Positions 1 through 8,462 of a stretch of 64,000 bases of DNA are shown piece by piece. Origin of the DNA: Sphingomonas oleivorans (lineage in GTDB: Bacteria > Pseudomonadota > Alphaproteobacteria > Sphingomonadales > Sphingomonadaceae); NCBI RefSeq assembly GCF_003050615.1, contig NZ_NWBU01000018.1, forward strand, positions 167,494 to 231,493. Reading direction: 5' to 3'. A model generated the notes under the pieces. That model had not been told where the DNA came from. It saw only the letters and a list, made by a program, of their open reading frames with translations, and made no database searches. Numbering within the stretch: position 1 is the stretch's first letter; each line of letters opens with the position of its first letter. A program made the translations under genes and the position numbers.

Positions 1-21
1 GGAAGTCCGGGCGGGAGTCAT

Positions 22-1077
22 TCACGCATCGTTCGCGCGCATCGGCGCATCCACGCGCAAACGCAGGACATGGAATGGCGGCCGGCTGGCATCGATGCCG
101 TCATTGAGCTTCGGATGACGATGAAGCTGATTGGCGGTGATGTAGAGCCAGCGTCCTTCGGCATCGAGCTCGACGCCGTCCGGCCATCCCAGCCGTTCGT
201 CATCCTGCGCGAGGATCGAATAGCCTGCGGGCGATGCCATGCCGATGGCGCTGCTTTCGATATCGGTCACATAGATATTGCCATGGGCATCGACGTCGAA
301 GCCGTCGCAATGGGGCTTGGCGCACCAATATTCCACATGCTCCGCCAGCGCCGCCTCATGGGCTTCGTCGGCGAGCATGGCGGCATCGATGCGATGGACC
401 GCCTTGCCCGACATCGCGCCGAAATAGACCCAGCGCCCGAGCGGATCGATCGCGATCGGATTGAAGCCGTAGCGATAGGGCAGGGTCCGCCCATCCTCCG
501 CGCGCAGCGAGACGATATTGCCATCGATCCGGACCGGCTCGTCGCTGGGCAGCAGCGATGCATGGCGTTCCAGCACGCGCCGGGCGAGGCCGGTATCGAG
601 ATCGACGACGATGATCGCCGGATAATCGCTGACACCTTCGGCGTTCAGCGTCATGTCCGCGACGTAGATGCGCCGGCGGCGCTGATCGATCACCAAATCC
701 TGGGTGAAGGAGCTCGGCCGCAGCACATTCTGGGGCAGGACGATTGTCCGGTGGAGCCGTTCCTTCCGATCGTCCCAGCCGACCAGCTTGGGCTGATGCC
801 CGGCATCGCCGAGATCGAGCATCCACACAATGCCGTCGACATCCGTGCGGATGCCGATCACGCCCGCCATGCCGCGTCCGTCGGAACGCGGCTTGCCCGC
901 CCAGATCGTATCCGGATAGGGGCGGTGGTCGCCGTCCGTTCCGATCGCGCGCACCGCATATTCGGGGGCGATCACGGCGGAGATGGAGACGAGCACGCGC
1001 CCGTCCCGCATCACCGTCGGATTGCCGGGCCGCTCCTTGGGGAAGATCGCGACCGTCTCCAGCATCCCTGCGCTCAT
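22..1077 (-). CDS. Yellow/major royal jelly protein-like beta-propeller protein
   Basis: The 351-residue product resembles bacterial members of the yellow/MRJP family, beta-propeller proteins related to SMP-30/gluconolactonase folds. Visible family traits are the run from VYFGAMSGKAVHRID to the CDGFDVDAHGNIYVTDIE block and the later GWPDGVELDAEGRWLYITANQ strand, all typical of propeller blades with a conserved Asp/Asn metal-site pattern. There is no obvious signal peptide. Its start overlaps the stop of the upstream cupin gene by 4 bases (ATGA), so the two are probably translationally coupled. Substrate and reaction are unknown; bacterial yellow homologues are usually annotated only by fold. 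A lactonase-like or ligand-binding role is an inference. Confidence 0.75.
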   Translation of the reverse strand: MSAGMLETVAIFPKERPGNPTVMRDGRVLVSISAVIAPEYAVRAIGTDGDHRPYPDTIWAGKPRSDGRGMAGVIGIRTDVDGIVWMLDLGDAGHQPKLVGWDDRKERLHRTIVLPQNVLRPSSFTQDLVIDQRRRRIYVADMTLNAEGVSDYPAIIVVDLDTGLARRVLERHASLLPSDEPVRIDGNIVSLRAEDGRTLPYRYGFNPIAIDPLGRWVYFGAMSGKAVHRIDAAMLADEAHEAALAEHVEYWCAKPHCDGFDVDAHGNIYVTDIESSAIGMASPAGYSILAQDDERLGWPDGVELDAEGRWLYITANQLHRHPKLNDGIDASRPPFHVLRLRVDAPMRANDA

Positions 1078-1514
1078 TTCTTGGCCTGCACGAAGCTTTC
1101 GGGCGTGCCGGCCGTCGGATCGACGAAGATGATATCGCTCGGATCGCGCCGGGGCGTGTCGACCGATACCATGAAGAGCGGATGTTCGAGGATCTCGGGC
1201 ATGCCGTGGATGGTGAATTTCTTGAAGAACAGCATCTCGCCGGGGCCGACCTCGAACGGCTCGCGATCGCCCATGAAGAAGCGGGCGCGGCCGGACAGGA
1301 CGATCAGATATTCGTCGCAGGTGGCGTGATAATGGGCGGGCGTCGGATGATAGACGCGGAACACGCGCGCGCTCGCCTCATCCTCGTCGGTCAGCCGCGT
1401 GTCGACGAGCAAGGTGTCCGCGCTTTCCGGAAATGTCTTGACGATCGCATCGAGGTTGAACGCGGCGTGCGGCGCCGCTTCGACGAGCTTCTTGCGTTCG
1501 CTTGTCTCAGCCAT
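1074..1514 (-). CDS. Small cupin-domain protein
   Basis: A single-cupin protein of about 146 residues. The central part carries a cupin motif 1 (HYHATCDEYLIVLSGRARFF) and a motif 2 region (VGPGEMLFFKKFTIHGM), so a metal-binding beta-barrel with His/Glu ligands is likely. An upstream ATG at 1544 exists, but the start at 1514 is preferred because AGAAGGA sits about seven bases before it. It lies downstream of the FUSC-type gene and overlaps the yellow-like gene by 4 bases, suggesting a minus-strand operon FUSC, cupin, yellow-like. Cupins of this size include small dioxygenases, isomerases and sugar-binding proteins; the sequence does not decide between them. Confidence 0.75.
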   Translation of the reverse strand: MAETSERKKLVEAAPHAAFNLDAIVKTFPESADTLLVDTRLTDEDEASARVFRVYHPTPAHYHATCDEYLIVLSGRARFFMGDREPFEVGPGEMLFFKKFTIHGMPEILEHPLFMVSVDTPRRDPSDIIFVDPTAGTPESFVQAKK

Positions 1515-1649
1515 GACCAGATCCTTCTGCTGGGGCGCCCTCATTCATCGGCGCCGTCGTCTTTCGGAAATAGGCACTCCGGATTGGGCGGAGAATTGGC
1601 TGCGGGGGCACAGCATTTGAGAAGCAAAGGAATAAGTGGTGCGTGCCGG

Positions 1650-2234
1650 CTATTGCCGGCCGGTTCCGTCGCCGCCGCCGCGTCGCGCAAAGCCCCGCCG
1701 GAACAACCGCTCCAGCAGGCTCAGTTCGAGGGTTGCGACGCCCGTGGCCACGACCGAGCCGAGCGCCACTTCCGAAAAGCGCGCGAGCCCGTTCTGCCAG
1801 ATATCCATACCGGGCTGCCGGCTCAGCAGCGTGATCGCCGCCGTCCATATGCCGACGCGCCATTGCGGGCGATTGGAAACCAAGGCGGCCACGATGGCGG
1901 TGACGATCGCCAGCTCCGCGATATCCGACAGGCGGAATGGCGAGAGTAATGACACGCCAATGATCGCCAATATGGTCCCGACCGCAGTGCCGATCACACG
2001 GCTGCGGCATTCCGCGAATGTGTCGCCGAAACTGTCCTTGGTGGTGATGAGCGCGGAAACCGAGGCCCAGAGCGGTTGATGCAGTTGCAGCGTCAAGGCT
2101 CCACCATAAGCGAATGTCGCCGAGACCGCCGAGCGGACGACGCAAATGAGCATGGCCAGGCCGCGATCCCGCCGGCGCAGCGACACTATCGAATGGGCGG
2201 ACGGCAAATGGGACATCATCTGGTACCGGCGCAT
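1650..2234 (-). CDS. FUSC-like inner-membrane protein (aromatic acid exporter family)
   Basis: The predicted protein has several hydrophobic segments and the FUSC-type signature around TLQLHQPLWASVSALITT and SRVIGTAVGTILAIIGVSLL, as in the membrane half of aromatic-acid and fusaric-acid resistance exporters. It is only about 194 residues, so it is a short single-module version without the large cytoplasmic domain of AaeB or YccS. The open frame extends to 2414, but that extension overlaps the promoter region of the divergent alcohol dehydrogenase and looks non-coding. The start at 2234 has AAGG close upstream, and ATGs at 2219 and 2216 are alternatives. The C-terminus is Arg/Gly rich. An export role for small aromatic compounds is inferred from the family. 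Confidence 0.65.
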   Translation of the reverse strand: MRRYQMMSHLPSAHSIVSLRRRDRGLAMLICVVRSAVSATFAYGGALTLQLHQPLWASVSALITTKDSFGDTFAECRSRVIGTAVGTILAIIGVSLLSPFRLSDIAELAIVTAIVAALVSNRPQWRVGIWTAAITLLSRQPGMDIWQNGLARFSEVALGSVVATGVATLELSLLERLFRRGFARRGGGDGTGRQ

Positions 2235-2406
2235 CGCCTTCACGCAAAAGGCGTTGATGGACGATGCGCCTGATAGTCCCGTCCGCGCCGATCCGTTTTC
2301 GAATTCAATTCCAAGGAGCTGCGCAGCGCGGGCGGCTATCGGGCCTGGAGGCGCGGTTTCATATTTCCGCCGCGGCGACCAACGGGTTGCGCCCCCAATC
2401 GGAGAC

Positions 2407-3537
2407 ATGAGCATGCAAGTCAGAGCGGCCGTGTTGCGGCAGATGAATGTGCAGGGCCCCTATGCCCAGAGCAGGCCGATCGCGATCGAGACGATCGACC
2501 TCGCCCCGCCAGGCCCCGGCGAGGTGCTCGTCCGCATCGGCGCGGCGGGCCTTTGCCATTCCGACCTGTCCGTCATCAATGGCGATCGGCCGCGCCCGAT
2601 GCCGATGGCGCTCGGCCATGAGGCGGCCGGCGTGGTCGAGGCGCTGGGCGAAGGCGTTGCCGATCTGGAACCGGGCGACCATGTCGTGATGGTGTTCATG
2701 CCGAGCTGCGGCCATTGCCTTCCCTGTTCCGAAGGGCGTCCCGCGCTCTGCGAGCCTGGTGCGGCCGCGAACGGCGCCGGCACGCTCATCACCGGCGGCA
2801 TTCGGCTGAGCGACGATCATGGCCATGTCCATCATCATCTCGGCGTTTCGGCCTTTGCTGACCATGCCGTCGTTTCGCGCAATTCGCTGGTCAAGATCGA
2901 CAAGGATCTGCCCTTGGTCGAAGCCGCCTTGTTCGGATGCGCGGTGTTGACCGGCGTCGGTGCGGTCGTGAACACGGCACGGCTGCATGCCGGCTCGACC
3001 GCGGTCGTGATCGGGCTGGGCGGCGTCGGCCTTGCCGCCGTCATGGGCGCCAATGCGGCAGGCGCGAGCAAGATCGTCGCCGTCGATCTTTCGGCCGAGA
3101 AGCTCGCGCTCGCGAGCGAAGTCGGTGCGACGGCTATGGTCAACGGGCGCGATCCCGATGCGATCGAACAGGTCCGCGCGCTGACCAATGGCGGCGCGGA
3201 TTATGCCTTCGAATTTGCCGGCTCCATTCGCGCGCTCGAAAATGCCATGCAGATGACGAAGCGCGGCGGCACGACCGTCACCGCCGGCCTGCCGCCGCCT
3301 GGATCGTCGTTGCCCGTCAATGTGGTGCAGCTCGTCGGCGAGGAGCGGACCGTCAAGGGCAGCTATATTGGCACCTGCGTGCCCGTCCGCGACATTCCCC
3401 GTTTCATCGAGCTTTACCGCGACGGGCGCCTGCCCGTGAACCGCCTGCTGAGCGGCAAGCTCAAGCTCGACGAGATCAATGAAGGTTTCGACCGCCTGCA
3501 TGACGGCAGCGCCGTGCGCCAGGTCATAGAATTTTGA
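2407..3537 (+). CDS. Zinc-dependent alcohol dehydrogenase (MDR superfamily)
   Basis: A medium-chain dehydrogenase of about 376 residues that would oxidise an alcohol to an aldehyde with NAD(P). Visible marks are the catalytic-zinc residues in GLCHSD and GHEAAG, the four-Cys structural zinc loop (PSCGHCLPCSEGRPALC), and a Rossmann glycine motif GLGGVGLAAV. It resembles class III-like and benzyl/aryl alcohol dehydrogenases. The open frame runs back to 2146, but the N-terminal family sequence begins near MQVRAAVLRQ. GGAG at 2401-2404 is well spaced for ATG 2413 and close for ATG 2407, so either may be used. It is 11 bases upstream of an aldehyde dehydrogenase gene, implying a two-step alcohol-to-acid oxidation. 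The substrate is unknown. Confidence 0.88.
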   Translation: MSMQVRAAVLRQMNVQGPYAQSRPIAIETIDLAPPGPGEVLVRIGAAGLCHSDLSVINGDRPRPMPMALGHEAAGVVEALGEGVADLEPGDHVVMVFMPSCGHCLPCSEGRPALCEPGAAANGAGTLITGGIRLSDDHGHVHHHLGVSAFADHAVVSRNSLVKIDKDLPLVEAALFGCAVLTGVGAVVNTARLHAGSTAVVIGLGGVGLAAVMGANAAGASKIVAVDLSAEKLALASEVGATAMVNGRDPDAIEQVRALTNGGADYAFEFAGSIRALENAMQMTKRGGTTVTAGLPPPGSSLPVNVVQLVGEERTVKGSYIGTCVPVRDIPRFIELYRDGRLPVNRLLSGKLKLDEINEGFDRLHDGSAVRQVIEF

Positions 3538-3548
3538 AGGATAGCATC

Positions 3549-5027
3549 ATGGCTGATGAAAATTTCCTCGCGACGCTCAAGGACAAGTCGCTGTTCCGCG
3601 AAGCCAATTATATCGATGGCGAATGGATCGGGATCGGCGAGGGGCGCGGCATCGCCGTCACCAATCCGGCGACGGGCAAAAATCTCGGCCACGTCCCGTC
3701 GCTCGGCGCGGCGGAGACGGCGCGCGCCATCGCCGCCGCCAAGCGCGCCCAGCCGGCTTGGCGCGCGCTGACCGCGAAGGAGCGCGCGGCGAAGCTCCGC
3801 CGCCTGTTCGAACTGATGATGGAAAATCAGGAAGACCTCGCCCGGATCATGACCGCCGAGCAAGGCAAGCCGATCGCCGAGAGCCGGGGCGAGATCGCTT
3901 ATGCCGCGAGCTTCATCGAATGGTTCGCCGAAGAGGGCAAGCGCGTCTATGGCGATACCATTCCGCAGCATCTGCCCGGCCGCCGCATCATCGTGCAGAA
4001 GGAGCCGATCGGCGTTTTCGCCGCGATCACGCCATGGAACTTCCCCGCCGCGATGATCACGCGCAAGGCCGGCCCCGGCTGGGCGGCGGGCTGCACAGGC
4101 GTGCTGCGCCCGGCCAGCCAGACGCCTTTCTCCGCCATCGCGATCGCGGTGCTTGCCGAACGCGCGGGCCTGCCCGCGGGCGTGTGCAACGTCATCACCG
4201 GCCCGGGCAGCGAGATTGGCGGCGAGATGACGTCCAATCCGGACGTGCGCAAACTCTCCTTCACCGGCAGCACGGAGGTGGGCGCGAAGCTGCTCGCCCA
4301 ATGCGCGCCGACGATCAAGAAGACGAGCATGGAGCTGGGCGGCAACGCGCCCTTCATCGTGTTCGACGATGCCGATCTCGACGCGGCGGTGCAGGGGGCG
4401 CTCGCCTCCAAATATCGCAATGCCGGCCAGACCTGCGTCTGCGCCAACCGCCTGCTCGTGCAGGACGGCGTCTATGATGCCTTTGCCGCGAAATTGAAGA
4501 CGGCGGTCGAGGCGATGAAGGTCGGCGACGGCTTCGAGGATGGCGTGGTGATCGGCCCGCTGATCGACGAGGCCGCGGTCGAGAAGGCCGAGGAGCATGT
4601 GGCGGATGCGGTGGCGCTGGGCGCCTCGGTCGTCACCGGCGGCAAGCGCCATCTGCTCGGCGGCAGCTTCTACACGCCGACGATCCTCGCCGACGTGTCG
4701 CCTGATGCGAAGATCTTCCGCGAGGAGACGTTCGGCCCCGTGGCGCCGCTGTTCCGCTTCCATAGCGAGGCGGAGGCGATCCAGATGGCCAATGACACCG
4801 AATTCGGCCTCGCTTCCTATTTCTACAGCCGCGATGTCGGCCGGATCATGCGTGTCGCCGAAGGGCTGGAATATGGCATTGTCGGCATCAACGAGGGGCT
4901 GATTTCGACCGAGGTCGCGCCCTTCGGCGGCATGAAGGCGTCGGGCCTCGGCCGCGAGGGATCCAAATATGGCATAGAGGACTATCTGGAGATCAAATAT
5001 CTCTGCCTCGGTGGCATCGACATCTGA
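3549..5027 (+). CDS. gabD: NAD(P)-dependent succinate-semialdehyde dehydrogenase family enzyme
   Basis: A 492-residue aldehyde dehydrogenase of the GabD class. The oxyanion Asn in TPWNFPAAM, the general-base Glu in MELGGNAPFIVFDDADLD and the nucleophilic Cys in NAGQTCVCANR are all present, with the second Cys two residues on that is typical of SSADHs. The end of the protein (FGGMKASGLGREGSKYGIEDYLEIKY) also matches SSADHs. An in-frame TTG at 3534 exists, but ATG 3549 has GAAGG eight bases upstream, overlapping the previous stop codon region. It forms an operon with the preceding alcohol dehydrogenase and probably oxidises the aldehyde that enzyme makes. Succinate semialdehyde, glutarate semialdehyde or an aryl aldehyde are all possible. 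Confidence 0.9.
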   Translation: MADENFLATLKDKSLFREANYIDGEWIGIGEGRGIAVTNPATGKNLGHVPSLGAAETARAIAAAKRAQPAWRALTAKERAAKLRRLFELMMENQEDLARIMTAEQGKPIAESRGEIAYAASFIEWFAEEGKRVYGDTIPQHLPGRRIIVQKEPIGVFAAITPWNFPAAMITRKAGPGWAAGCTGVLRPASQTPFSAIAIAVLAERAGLPAGVCNVITGPGSEIGGEMTSNPDVRKLSFTGSTEVGAKLLAQCAPTIKKTSMELGGNAPFIVFDDADLDAAVQGALASKYRNAGQTCVCANRLLVQDGVYDAFAAKLKTAVEAMKVGDGFEDGVVIGPLIDEAAVEKAEEHVADAVALGASVVTGGKRHLLGGSFYTPTILADVSPDAKIFREETFGPVAPLFRFHSEAEAIQMANDTEFGLASYFYSRDVGRIMRVAEGLEYGIVGINEGLISTEVAPFGGMKASGLGREGSKYGIEDYLEIKYLCLGGIDI

Positions 5028-5043
5028 CGTGGCTTGTCCGGTT

Positions 5044-5077
5044 CCGACCGCGTGGGCCGATAAGCCCGCGCGGTCGG
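5044..5077. terminator. Hairpin between convergent genes
   Basis: CCGACCGCG (5044-5052) pairs perfectly with CGCGGTCGG (5069-5077), and an inner GGGC/GCCC pair extends the stem. It lies between the stop of the aldehyde dehydrogenase gene and the stop of the convergent redoxin gene, where a bidirectional terminator is expected. There is no strong T-run, so intrinsic termination is not certain. Confidence 0.6.
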
Positions 5078-5087
5078 CCGCGCCGCA

Positions 5088-5765
5088 TCAGGCGGCTGCC
5101 TTGACCTTCAATTGCTGCAAGGCCGCCACTATTTCAGGCGCCTCGGTGCGGACCAGCCAGTCGGGGCTCACCGCCACGAAGCGGGCGATGCGGTCGCTAT
5201 CGATGATGATCACGGCAGGCTGCGGCAATTCCCAAGTGCCAGTCCCCGTAATCTCGCCGATCCAGCCTTCTGCGGGCGGCGTCGCGGGAATGTCGCTCGG
5301 CTCGAAGGTGATGCCGAAGCGGCGGCCGAGCCGATTGTCGGGATCCGAGGCGACACGGAAGCCCAGCGCATGGCGCGTCCTGATCTCGCCCAGCCGCTCG
5401 GGCAGCTGTGGGCTGATCGCGACCAGCGGGATGCCGGCGGCGGCAAGCTGCGGCCAAAGCTGCCGATCATAATAAGGCAAAGCGAGATTGCAGGCGGGGC
5501 AGCCGGCGAAACGGAAGAAGATCAGCACCGCCGGGCCGTCTGCGACGAGCGCGTCCAGCGTCACCGTCCCGCCCTCGACATCGAGAAGCTCGAACGGCTC
5601 GACCTGATCGCCGATCTTGATGACCTGCGCCGGATCGAATTTGGCGACCAGCTCGCGCCGCTGATCGACATTTCTTGCAAGCTTTTCGGGATCCCAGCTC
5701 CGCTCGCGTTCGGCATGAAGCGCTGCGAACTGGGCATTCAGGCTCTCGGGCAGGCTGTCGGTCAT
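5088..5765 (-). CDS. Peroxiredoxin-like (AhpC/TSA family) redoxin
   Basis: A 225-residue thioredoxin-fold protein. After an N-terminal helical region comes VLIFFRFAGCPACNLALPYY, with a CxxC pair (Cys-Pro-Ala-Cys) at the peroxiredoxin active-site position. A later SPQLPERL...FRVASDPDNRLGRRFGI block is typical of the PRX-like2/AhpC-TSA subgroup. No signal peptide is seen, so it is probably cytoplasmic. GAGG six bases before the ATG supports the start. It is a single gene, convergent with the dehydrogenase pair and followed on the same strand by nothing obvious. A thiol-dependent peroxidase or reductase role is inferred from the family. Confidence 0.82.
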   Translation of the reverse strand: MTDSLPESLNAQFAALHAERERSWDPEKLARNVDQRRELVAKFDPAQVIKIGDQVEPFELLDVEGGTVTLDALVADGPAVLIFFRFAGCPACNLALPYYDRQLWPQLAAAGIPLVAISPQLPERLGEIRTRHALGFRVASDPDNRLGRRFGITFEPSDIPATPPAEGWIGEITGTGTWELPQPAVIIIDSDRIARFVAVSPDWLVRTEAPEIVAALQQLKVKAAA

Positions 5766-5902
5766 CGGCTACCTCATCGGCTCGGCATGTTCGGGAGCGG
5801 CAGATCGCCGCGTTTCCCTGTAGGATCCCGCCGAAACTAGGTGAGCCCCATCGTCCCGACCAACGAGAATGGCCCAAGCAACGCATGACCGGCGCTCATA
5901 AA

Positions 5903-6739
5903 TCAGAGCTGCCGCACCACCTCTGTCGCAAGTTCGGCGAGCCGCGCGGTCGCCTGGCCGAGCCCGCCGGCCTTGCCGACGATGCACGCGACTTTGGGGA
6001 GCGGCGGCAGCGAGGGCGCCGAAAGGCTCTCGGCATCGGGAAGGAACAGGTGCGTCCGGCATGTCAGGCCGAGCCCCGCCTCGACCGCCGCGCGCAAGGT
6101 GGAAAGATTGGGGGTCTCCACTGCGATCCGCCAGGACCGTCCCGCCGCATCCAGGCCGGCGATCGCGGCTTCGCGGAAACGGCAGGGCTTTTCGAGGACG
6201 GCGAGCGGGATGACGCCCTGATCGGCCAGGTCTGCCTCGCCATACCAGCCCATCGGCGCGATCCTGATCGCAGCGGGATCGTCCGCCGCCGCATAGCCGA
6301 GAATGATGTCGAGCTGGCCCCTGTCCAGCATCGTCTGCAGCTCCGCCGTGCCGGCGACGCGGGCATAGATTTGCGAATCCGGATGAAGCTCCGAGAAGCG
6401 GGCGAGCAGGCCGGTGAGCAGCGTATCCGCGAAATCCTGCACCATGCCGACCCGCACCGGCCCCGCGAAATGGCCCGCGCTCACCGCTGCGACCGCTTCG
6501 TCATGGAGGCTCAGCACGCGCCGGGCATAGTCGAGCAGCACCTCACCCGCGGGCGTCAGCACCAGCCGGCGCCCCTCGCGCGTGAACAGCGCCTGCTGCA
6601 CCAGCTCCTCGAGGCGCTTGATCTGAAGGCTGAGCGCGGATTGGGTGACGAACACCTGCTCGGCCGCATTGAGCATCGATCCCGTATCGACGATCGCGAC
6701 GAAGCTGCGGAGCAGGGTGGTAGGCAGATTTACGGGCAT
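5903..6739 (-). CDS. LysR-family transcriptional regulator
   Basis: A LysR regulator of about 278 residues: an N-terminal winged helix (LLRSFVAIVDTGSMLNAAEQ, then VFVTQSALSLQIKRLEEL and LFTREGRRLVLTPAGE), followed by a periplasmic-binding-protein-like effector domain. The frame opens at 6838, but the ATG at 6739 starts the HTH in the usual place and has AGGGA six bases before it. It is divergent from the SsuD-like monooxygenase gene at 7061, and a near-perfect palindrome sits between them, so it probably controls that gene and itself. The effector is unknown; sulfate-starvation or an organosulfur signal would fit the neighbour. Confidence 0.88.
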   Translation of the reverse strand: MPVNLPTTLLRSFVAIVDTGSMLNAAEQVFVTQSALSLQIKRLEELVQQALFTREGRRLVLTPAGEVLLDYARRVLSLHDEAVAAVSAGHFAGPVRVGMVQDFADTLLTGLLARFSELHPDSQIYARVAGTAELQTMLDRGQLDIILGYAAADDPAAIRIAPMGWYGEADLADQGVIPLAVLEKPCRFREAAIAGLDAAGRSWRIAVETPNLSTLRAAVEAGLGLTCRTHLFLPDAESLSAPSLPPLPKVACIVGKAGGLGQATARLAELATEVVRQL

Positions 6740-6827
6740 TTTCGATCCCTGTGGAACGGAGCGCCCCGATGCGCTGCCCTGCATATCGCCCGGATACTCA
6801 TCTTGCGGCGCCCCCAATAGGATTGAA

Positions 6828-6848
6828 CTCCTATCCAATGGATAGGAG
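6828..6848. promoter_or_regulatory. Perfect palindrome, probable LysR operator
   Basis: CTCCTATCCA, one base (A), then TGGATAGGAG: a perfect 10+1+10 inverted repeat in the LysR/monooxygenase intergenic region. It contains the T-N11-A pattern of LysR boxes, and a partial half site (ATAGGAT) lies a few bases to the left. Its position about 90 bases upstream of the LysR ATG and 210 bases upstream of the monooxygenase ATG suits a regulator-binding site. Confidence 0.6.
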
Positions 6849-7060
6849 ACATGGCGATGTGCTTTCTCTTTTAGCCCCTGAAAGCGATTTTTGTCCGGGT
6901 GGCCGTTCCGGAAAGAAATGCAGGAAAACAGGAGTTAGGCCAGCCGTCAGGCTGTCATATGAGCCTTGCCAATAGATAGCGGAACCGAACTCCATTGAAA
7001 CGATAGGCATAGCGCGCTGTGCTTCGCCATCTTCATCGAACAACGAGAAGGAGGCATCCG

Positions 7061-8149
7061 ATGTCGGTCAAGTTCATCGGCTATATCGGCTTCAACAATC
7101 GGAGCGAGATCCACGGCGCGGTGCGCGGGCGCGAGCTCGACCGCGACTATGTCGAGGCGGCGGCGCGCGCGCAGGAGGAGGGCGGCTTCGATCGCGTGCT
7201 GATCCCGTTCGGCTCGAGCAGCCCCGAAAGCCAGATCGTCGCCGCCCATGCCGCCGCGATCACCACCAAGCTCGGTTTCCTGATCGCGCATCGCCCCGGC
7301 TTCACCCAGCCGACGCTGGCCGCACGCCAGCTCGCGACGCTTGATGCGCTGTCCGGCGGCCGGGTCGCAGTGCACATCATCACCGGTGGGGCGGATGAGG
7401 AGATGGCGCGCGACGGCGACTTCTCCAACAAGGAGGAGCGCTATCAGCGCACCGACGAATATCTGACGGTGCTGCGCCAGGAGTGGACCGAGGAGCAACC
7501 CTTCGATCATCAGGGGCGCTTCTATCAGGTGCGCCAGGGCTTCGCCGCGGTGAAGCCGACCAACCTGCCGGTCTTCTTCGGCGGCTCCTCCGATATCGCA
7601 ATCGAGGTATCGGGCAAGCATGCCGATGTCTATGCGCTGTGGGGCGAGACGCAGGCGGCGGTGCGCGAGACGGTGGCGCGGGTGCGCGCGGCGGCCGCCA
7701 AGCATGGCCGGCGCCCGGGTTTCTCGCTGTCGCTGCGCCCGATCATCGCCGATACCGAGGAGGCGGCATGGAAGCGCGCCGAGGAGATTGTCGAGCGGGT
7801 GCGCGATCTGCGCGCCTCGGCGGGCTTCAAGACGAGCGACCATGCTCCGCCGAATGTCGGGTCGCAACGGCTGCTGCAGACGGCGGCGCAGGGCTATCGC
7901 GTCGACAAGCGGCTGTGGACGGGGCTCGCTGCGGTCGGCGGCGCGCAGGGCAATTCGACAGGCCTGGTCGGCACGCCCGAGCAGGTCGCCGATGCGCTGC
8001 TCGATTATTATGATATCGGGATCGATCATTTCCTGATCCGCGGTTTCGAACCGCTGGACGATGCCATTGCCTATGGCCGTGATCTGATCCCGCTGGTGCG
8101 CGAGCTCGTCGCGCAGCGCGACAGCCGGAAGGTTCCGGAGGTCGCGTAA
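7061..8149 (+). CDS. LLM-class flavin-dependent monooxygenase (SsuD-like)
   Basis: A 362-residue luciferase-like monooxygenase closest in style to FMNH2-dependent alkanesulfonate monooxygenases. Family marks are LGFLIAHRPGFTQPTLAARQLATLD, GGRVAVHIITGG, the RYQRTDEYLTVLR helix and the FGGSSDIAIEVSGKHADVYALWGE block. GGAGG six bases before ATG 7061 fixes the start. It would use reduced flavin from a separate reductase to cleave a C-S bond or a similar substrate. The gene directly after it is a broken remnant of a substrate-binding protein, which suggests that a sulfonate-uptake partner was lost. Regulation by the divergent LysR gene is likely. Substrate specificity cannot be read from the sequence. 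Confidence 0.85.
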   Translation: MSVKFIGYIGFNNRSEIHGAVRGRELDRDYVEAAARAQEEGGFDRVLIPFGSSSPESQIVAAHAAAITTKLGFLIAHRPGFTQPTLAARQLATLDALSGGRVAVHIITGGADEEMARDGDFSNKEERYQRTDEYLTVLRQEWTEEQPFDHQGRFYQVRQGFAAVKPTNLPVFFGGSSDIAIEVSGKHADVYALWGETQAAVRETVARVRAAAAKHGRRPGFSLSLRPIIADTEEAAWKRAEEIVERVRDLRASAGFKTSDHAPPNVGSQRLLQTAAQGYRVDKRLWTGLAAVGGAQGNSTGLVGTPEQVADALLDYYDIGIDHFLIRGFEPLDDAIAYGRDLIPLVRELVAQRDSRKVPEVA

Positions 8150-8157
8150 TTGCGAAT

Positions 8158-8298
8158 ATGTTTTCCCGTCGCCGATTATTGGCGCCGATCGCCTCGACGC
8201 TTGCGCTCGCCGCATGCGGCCGAGGCGATCGGCAAACCACGCTCAAGGTCGGCAGGCGGCGAGCGCGCTCGGCGTCAAGCCACTCGATCCGGAATTGA
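8158..8298 (+). pseudogene. N-terminal remnant of a substrate-binding lipoprotein
   Basis: An ATG at 8158 opens a 46-codon frame: MFSRRRLLAPIASTLALAAC, then GRGDRQTTLKVG. It has a twin-Arg-like start, a hydrophobic stretch and a lipobox ending in Cys20. The TTLKVG strand is the usual first strand of SsuA/TauA-type sulfonate-binding proteins. After residue about 32 the frame turns into Arg/Ser-rich nonsense and stops at 8298. It begins 9 bases after the stop of the SsuD-like gene, as expected for an ssu-type operon. The body of the gene has been deleted. Confidence 0.55.
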
Positions 8299-8462
8299 GT
8301 TCGCTCAGCCTCATCTCCTTCGGCCGGCAGGCGCGGCGCGACCTGCTCGTCGCGACGCCACACAGCAGGATCGTGCTTTCGAACGATCGGAGCCTCGGCG
8401 GCTTCGCGCCGTTCGGCCTTTCCGGCGGCTATTATTATGCGTGTATGGGGGTCAAATTCTGA
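8256..8462 (+). pseudogene. C-terminal remnant, possibly of a TonB-dependent receptor
   Basis: In another frame the sequence continues as QAASALGVKPLDPELSSLSL and ends GFAPFGLSGGYYYACMGVKF before a stop at 8460-8462. Alternating hydrophobic/aromatic residues and a terminal Phe are how outer-membrane beta-barrels, including TonB receptors, normally end. No start codon or upstream body exists. The simplest reading is that a deletion joined the first 100 bases of a binding-protein gene to the last 200 bases of a receptor gene. The receptor identification is tentative. Confidence 0.4.

Noticed and set aside
70..1949. Two long plus-strand frames over the yellow-like and cupin genes
   Set aside because: No recognisable domain; the minus-strand products are coherent families with coupled stop/start codons.
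3414..4763. 449-codon open frame on the minus strand
   Set aside because: Antisense to the aldehyde dehydrogenase gene, whose catalytic motifs are intact; composition is that of a shadow frame.
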